Assembly (NCBI GenBank): GCA_023432005.1 | Contig: JAEYVF010000096.1 | Location: 1 to 7,553 of the forward strand | Direction: 5' to 3' | Length of the DNA: 7,553 nt | DNA from: Actinomycetes bacterium | Lineage (GTDB): Bacteria > Actinomycetota > Actinomycetes > Actinomycetales > Microbacteriaceae | In this document: in pieces, positions 5,296-7,553 of the stretch | Numbering within the stretch: the first letter of the stretch is position 1 | How the letters are laid out: each line of letters begins with the position of its first letter | Notes under the pieces: model-generated | Seen by the model: the letters and a program-made list of their open reading frames with translations, nothing else | Database searches by the model: none | What the model was told of the DNA's origin: nothing | Translations under genes and position numbers: made by a program

Positions 5296-5718
5296 TCACC
5301 GCAGCGCGCGCAGCTGCGCCCGCACCATCCCCTCGACGTCGAGCCCGCTTCCGCCGGTCACGAGCGAGAACAGCAGGGCGTCGGCGAAGCGCATGAGCTG
5401 CACCGCCTCGGAACCCTCGAGCTCGAGCCCGTAGGCGCCGAACGCACGAGTCGCCGCCGCAAGCGCGTCGGGGGATGCGGGGGTCGCGGCCCCGAGGATC
5501 GCCCGCACCTCGTCGCGATCCGCCTCGTCGATGAGCAGCGCGAAGCGCGCCCGGTGATCATCCCCGCGCTCCGCGAGGCGGCGCACGAAGCCCGCGATGA
5601 TGGCCGCGAGCGCGTCGATGCCCTCATCGCCGTCCACGGACGATCCGGCCGTGAGCTCCGCGAGGAGCGCGGCGACGTCGGCGCGTGTGCGCTCGGCGAG
5701 GCGTGCGGCCACGAGCTC
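5296..5718 (-). pseudogene. TetR-family regulator remnant, N-terminal DNA-binding domain deleted
   Basis: The reading frame ending with TGA at 5296 gives 140 residues, from ELVAARLAERTRADVAALL to the C-terminus MVRAQLRALR. This matches the C-terminal ligand/dimer half of a TetR regulator: the ELVAARLAERTRADV segment is what normally follows the helix-turn-helix end (YRHF...). No helix-turn-helix is found. Although the frame stays open further right to 6036, those codons are the antisense of a monooxygenase remnant and have arginine-rich, non-protein-like composition. About 45-60 N-terminal residues and the start are therefore missing. No stop or frameshift interrupts the remaining part, which suggests a fairly recent deletion. 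The gene was probably divergent from the monooxygenase it regulated. Confidence 0.78.
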
Positions 5719-6045
5719 GCCCACGCCATGACGCCCGACCTCGGTCAGGGCGGCGGGCAGGCGATGGAGGATGCGGCGACCCTCGTGGCGCTTCTCGCGC
5801 CGCTCGCATCCGATGCGGCACCCGAGGCGGTCGACGCCGCGCTCGAGCGGTACGACCGCGAGCGCCGCGCCCGCGTTCAGCCGATCGCGCGTCGCGCCCG
5901 GATGGTCGGCGCCCTCGCGCACGTCCGCCCCGCTCTCATCCCCGTGCGCGACGCGATCCTGCGCGCGACCCCCGCGAGCGCGCTCGCGCGACAGGCCGCG
6001 TCGGTGCAGAGCTGGCATCCGCCGCGCCCCGATCACCGCCGGTAG
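5719..6045 (+). pseudogene. FAD-dependent monooxygenase remnant, N-terminal FAD domain deleted
   Basis: The frame ending with TAG at 6043-6045 begins with AHAMTPDLGQGGGQAMEDAA, the very conserved second FAD-contact motif (usually GDAAH.M.P..GQG.N or GQGGGQA.EDA) of PF01494-type aromatic hydroxylases and related monooxygenases. The C-terminal helices follow, including EAVDAALERYDRERRARV, for 108 codons in all. Whole proteins of this kind are about 370-400 residues, so roughly 270 N-terminal residues with the GxGxxG FAD-binding site are gone. Upstream of AHA the frame is antisense to the tetR remnant, and even the GDA of the motif is replaced. No ribosome binding site or sensible start is seen near the break. 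No function is expected. A short stable product cannot be excluded. Confidence 0.8.
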
Positions 6046-6095
6046 CGCGCCGGCCCTTCGATGGCAAGCCCGTGGTCGGCTCGGATCGCCGCTCC

Positions 6096-6107
6096 TACCG
6101 TGAGGAC
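6096..6107 (+). promoter_or_regulatory. Putative leaderless -10 box for the small acidic protein gene
   Basis: TACCGT (6096-6101) fits TANNNT and ends six bases before ATG at 6108; a weak TGGTCG at 6073-6078 lies 17 bases further up. The purine stretch GAGGA (6102-6106) is too close to ATG to be a normal ribosome binding site. A leaderless transcript starting at the ATG is the simplest reading. Confidence 0.4.
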
Positions 6108-6299
6108 ATGACGAACATCAGCAACCAGATGCCGGTCCCCCCGATCCTGCCGGGCCGCGACGGCGACCCGCGCACCGATGGCGAGGACCTCGACCCGACG
6201 GTCATCGAGGTCGACGGTGACGAGAAGCTCGACCCCGACGCGAACCCCGACGTCGTCGACAGCGCGGAGGCCGATCGCATCGCCTCGGAGAGCGACTGA
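6108..6299 (+). CDS. Small acidic protein of unknown function
   Basis: Predicted 63-residue protein starting MTNISNQMPVPPILPG and ending DSAEADRIASESD. It is strongly acidic (about 18 Asp/Glu against about 4 Lys/Arg), has no hydrophobic segment or cysteine, and is probably disordered and cytoplasmic. The codons use G/C at the third position, there is a believable promoter and start arrangement, and the composition is not the arginine-rich type seen in antisense frames here. These points support a real gene although it is short. I have a vague recollection of similar small acidic proteins with a LDPDAN...DSAEADR ending in related genomes. No function can be given. It lies between the monooxygenase remnant and tRNA-Leu, converges on the tRNA gene, and is followed at once by a hairpin. 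Confidence 0.7.
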   Translation: MTNISNQMPVPPILPGRDGDPRTDGEDLDPTVIEVDGDEKLDPDANPDVVDSAEADRIASESD

Positions 6300-6323
6300 C
6301 GAGGCCGCGAGACGCGCGCCTCG
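6300..6323. terminator. Hairpin after the small acidic gene
   Basis: CGAGGC (6300-6305) pairs with GCCTCG (6318-6323), and inside it CGCG (6306-6309) pairs with CGCG (6313-6316), leaving one bulged C and the loop AGA. The stem starts one base after the stop codon at 6299 and also lies 20 bases past the 3' end of the opposing tRNA gene, so it could end transcription in both directions. There is no T run. Confidence 0.45.
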
Positions 6324-6342
6324 ACGGCGCACCACCATGCGG

Positions 6343-6426
6343 TGCGCGAGGGGGGACTTGAACCCCCACGCCCTTACGGGCACTGGCACCTGAAGCCAGC
6401 GCGTCTGCCAATTCCGCCACTCGCGC
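6343..6426 (-). tRNA. tRNA-Leu, anticodon CAG
   Basis: Read on the minus strand, the 84-base class II tRNA begins GCGCGAG (6426-6420) and pairs with CTCGCGC (6350-6344), with A as discriminator at 6343. The D arm contains TGGCGGAATTGGCAGACGC. The anticodon arm is CTGGC-TTCAGGT-GCCAG, giving anticodon CAG, which reads CUG, a main leucine codon in high-GC genomes. A long variable arm (TGCCC-GTAA-GGGCG) identifies leucine. The T arm is GGGGG-TTCAAGT-CCCCC. The next three bases are CCG, so the 3' CCA is not encoded and must be added enzymatically. Confidence 0.97.
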
Positions 6427-6447
6427 GCAGACCCGCGCGAGCGGATC

Positions 6448-6462
6448 AGCCTAGCGAGACTA
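6448..6462 (-). promoter_or_regulatory. Possible -10 region for tRNA-Leu
   Basis: Two TANNNT-type boxes occur on the minus strand, TAGTCT (6462-6457) and TAGGCT (6453-6448), 22-36 bases before the tRNA 5' end at 6426. No good -35 is found at the proper distance, so which one is used is unclear. The remainder of the 221-base gap before fhaA shows no other gene. Confidence 0.3.
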
Positions 6463-6589
6463 TCACGCACGGCGGCCGGCACGATCCGTGGGGCGCGAGG
6501 GGATGCACCGACCGGTTCGCGCATCCGGATCAGCCGGGCGGACGACACGGCCGGGCCCCGCGACTGACCCCTCCGGCGGGAGAGCCGAC

Positions 6590-6595
6590 TACCAT
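6590..6595 (+). promoter_or_regulatory. Possible -10 box for the fhaA operon
   Basis: TACCAT at 6590-6595 fits TANNNT and would start transcription near 6602, leaving a leader of about 46 bases before the TTG at 6648. A -35-like CTGACC (6564-6569) is 20 bases away, which is longer than usual. Evidence is weak, but this is the only good candidate upstream of the cluster. Confidence 0.35.
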
Positions 6596-6647
6596 CGGAG
6601 AGTCCGAGAGAGCCGGAAGGCGCAACCGCGCCGCCGAGAGGAGACCC

Positions 6648-7346
6648 TTGGGGATTCTCGACGAATTCGAGAAGGGCTTGGAGCGCGTCGTGGGCGGCGC
6701 GTTCGCCAAGACCTTCAAGAGCGGTCTCCAGCCCCTCGAGGTCACCGCCGCCCTGCGCCGTGAGCTCGACACGAAGGCCGCGGTCGTCTCGCGCGACCGC
6801 ATCCTCGTGCCCAACCGGTTCCTCGTGCGGCTCGCGCCCTCCGACCACGAGCGGATGGCGGGGCTCGGCCCCGCGCTCGTCGACGAGTTCACGCGCCTCG
6901 TGCAGCAGCACGCCACGGCGCAGCGCTACACCTTCGCCGGCGGCATCGACATCCGTCTCGAGTCCGACCCGAAGCTGTCGCCCGGCATCGTGCGCATCCA
7001 CTCCGAGAACGTCAAGGGCGAGGTCAGCTGGACCCCCGTGCTCGACATCGACGGCAAGCGCTACCCCCTCAAGCGCGGCCGCACCGTCATCGGGCGCGGC
7101 TCGGATGCCGACATCACGCTCGCCGACACCGGCACCTCGCGCAGGCACGTCGAGATCGCGTGGGACGGCGCCCGCGGTCAGGTCACCGACCTCGGGTCGA
7201 CGAACGGCTCGAAGCTCAACGGCCAGCCCCTGACGAAGGCCGTGCTCGAGCCCGACTCGGTCATCGAGATCGGTCGCACCCGCATCGTCTTCCGCGTGCT
7301 CGCGCAGGCCGCGGAGCTCGCCCGTCCGGACGGGGGAGCCCGGTGA
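6648..7346 (+). CDS. fhaA: FhaA: DUF3662 plus C-terminal FHA domain protein
   Basis: Predicted 232-residue cytoplasmic phosphopeptide-binding protein. TTG at 6648 is chosen because the protein then starts MGILDEFEKGLERVVGGAFAK, the conserved FhaA opening, and AGAGGAG ends about five bases before it. Residues 1-120 are the DUF3662/FhaA_N domain, typically seen in this family. Residues 128-218 are a complete FHA domain with phosphothreonine-binding motifs G149-R150-G151-S152, S164-RRH and STNGS at 184-188. FHA domains bind phosphothreonine on Ser/Thr kinase substrates; in mycobacteria FhaA binds the pseudokinase region of MviN (MurJ) and tunes peptidoglycan synthesis. The protein is short compared with mycobacterial FhaA (527 residues) because the disordered linker is nearly absent, which is common outside mycobacteria. 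It overlaps fhaB by four bases. The upstream neighbour is tRNA-Leu, divergently oriented. Confidence 0.95.
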   Translation: MGILDEFEKGLERVVGGAFAKTFKSGLQPLEVTAALRRELDTKAAVVSRDRILVPNRFLVRLAPSDHERMAGLGPALVDEFTRLVQQHATAQRYTFAGGIDIRLESDPKLSPGIVRIHSENVKGEVSWTPVLDIDGKRYPLKRGRTVIGRGSDADITLADTGTSRRHVEIAWDGARGQVTDLGSTNGSKLNGQPLTKAVLEPDSVIEIGRTRIVFRVLAQAAELARPDGGAR

Positions 7347-7553
7347 GCGAACTGACCCTGCTCGTGCTGCGGATCGGCTTCCTGATCCTCATGTGGGCGT
7401 TCGTGTTCATGGTGGTCTACGCCCTGCGCTCCGACCTGTTCGGCAACCGCGCGCGCAAGCTCCCGCAGGAGGCGACGCCCGCCGAGACCTTCCCCGCGTC
7501 GCCGCTGCCCGCCGCGGCCGCGCCCGCCGCGGCACCGACGCCCGCCCCCGTGG
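7343..7553 (+). CDS. fhaB: FhaB/FipA N-terminal part, cut by right window edge
   Basis: GTG at 7343 overlaps the fhaA stop (GTGA), giving translational coupling. The 70 visible residues begin MSELTLLVLRIGFLILMW and include one transmembrane helix (about residues 4-27), then a short basic stretch (NRARK, 36-40) and an Ala/Pro-rich linker from about residue 44. This matches the N-terminus of actinobacterial FhaB, a membrane-anchored protein with a C-terminal FHA domain that would lie beyond the window. In mycobacteria FhaB (FipA) takes part in cell division and is encoded with pstP, rodA, pbpA, pknA and pknB, which are expected downstream but not seen here. Family assignment rests on position and the N-terminal helix. 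Confidence 0.85.
   Translation, partial: MSELTLLVLRIGFLILMWAFVFMVVYALRSDLFGNRARKLPQEATPAETFPASPLPAAAAPAAAPTPAPV

Noticed and set aside
5719..6036. Rightward extension of the TetR frame as an intact 246-residue gene
   Set aside because: Its first 106 residues are the exact antisense of the conserved monooxygenase motif AHAMTPDLGQGG and what follows, and contain no helix-turn-helix.
6501..6526. GGATGC / GCATCC inverted repeat upstream of fhaA
   Set aside because: Six-base arms with a 14-base loop are expected by chance in such GC-rich DNA and there is no supporting context.
1..7553. CRISPR array, insertion sequence, integrase or attachment site
   Set aside because: No regularly spaced direct repeats, transposase or integrase frame, or duplicated tRNA end was found; the tRNA-Leu 3' end is not repeated in the window.

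Overview
The window looks like chromosomal DNA of a high-GC actinobacterium, most probably a Microbacteriaceae member. The grounds are very high GC with a strong G/C third-codon bias, frequent GTG/TTG starts, TANNNT-type -10 boxes (some six bases from a start codon, as in leaderless mRNAs), an actinobacterial fhaA-fhaB locus, and one copy of a palindromic intergenic repeat (GGTTGAGTAGC...GTATCGAAC) of a kind I recall as abundant in Microbacteriaceae. The species cannot be named from the sequence.

Layout. 1-410 (-): 5' part of a secreted, repeat-containing protein gene, divergent from a PadR-type repressor gene at 585-1199 (+). 1200-1389: gene-free convergent gap with a repeated 20-base motif and a 15-bp hairpin. 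1390-2229 (-): one-domain voltage-gated cation channel. 2253-2735 (-): small retropepsin-like protease of the COG4067/RimB type. 2762-3955 (+): RimK-type glutamate ligase with an extra C-terminal domain that I read as RCK_C/TrkA_C, divergent from the protease by 26 bases. 3969-4811 (-): atypical SDR protein, divergent from an ArsR-like repressor at 4915-5253 (+), with two CGTA-N-TACG palindromes between them. 5246-5287: the intergenic repeat, which overlaps the repressor's stop codon. 5296-5718 (-) and 5719-6045 (+): 3' halves of a TetR regulator gene and an FAD monooxygenase gene joined head to head, i.e. a deletion scar that removed both 5' ends. 6108-6299 (+): small acidic protein. 6343-6426 (-): tRNA-Leu(CAG). 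6648-7346 (+): fhaA, overlapping by four bases with fhaB, which runs off the right edge.

How the genes fit together. The right end is the start of the conserved actinobacterial FHA / Ser-Thr kinase / cell-shape cluster; pstP, rodA, pbpA and pknAB would be expected beyond the edge. The most interesting block is 1390-3955. A ligase that adds glutamate to protein C-termini carries what looks like a ligand-sensing domain from potassium transporters, and it is divergent from a protease of the family known to work against RimK in Pseudomonas, which is followed by a voltage-gated channel. A link between ion or cyclic-di-AMP status and protein glutamylation is a reasonable but untested reading. The rest is typical accessory content: repressor-target pairs and a decayed regulator/oxidase pair.
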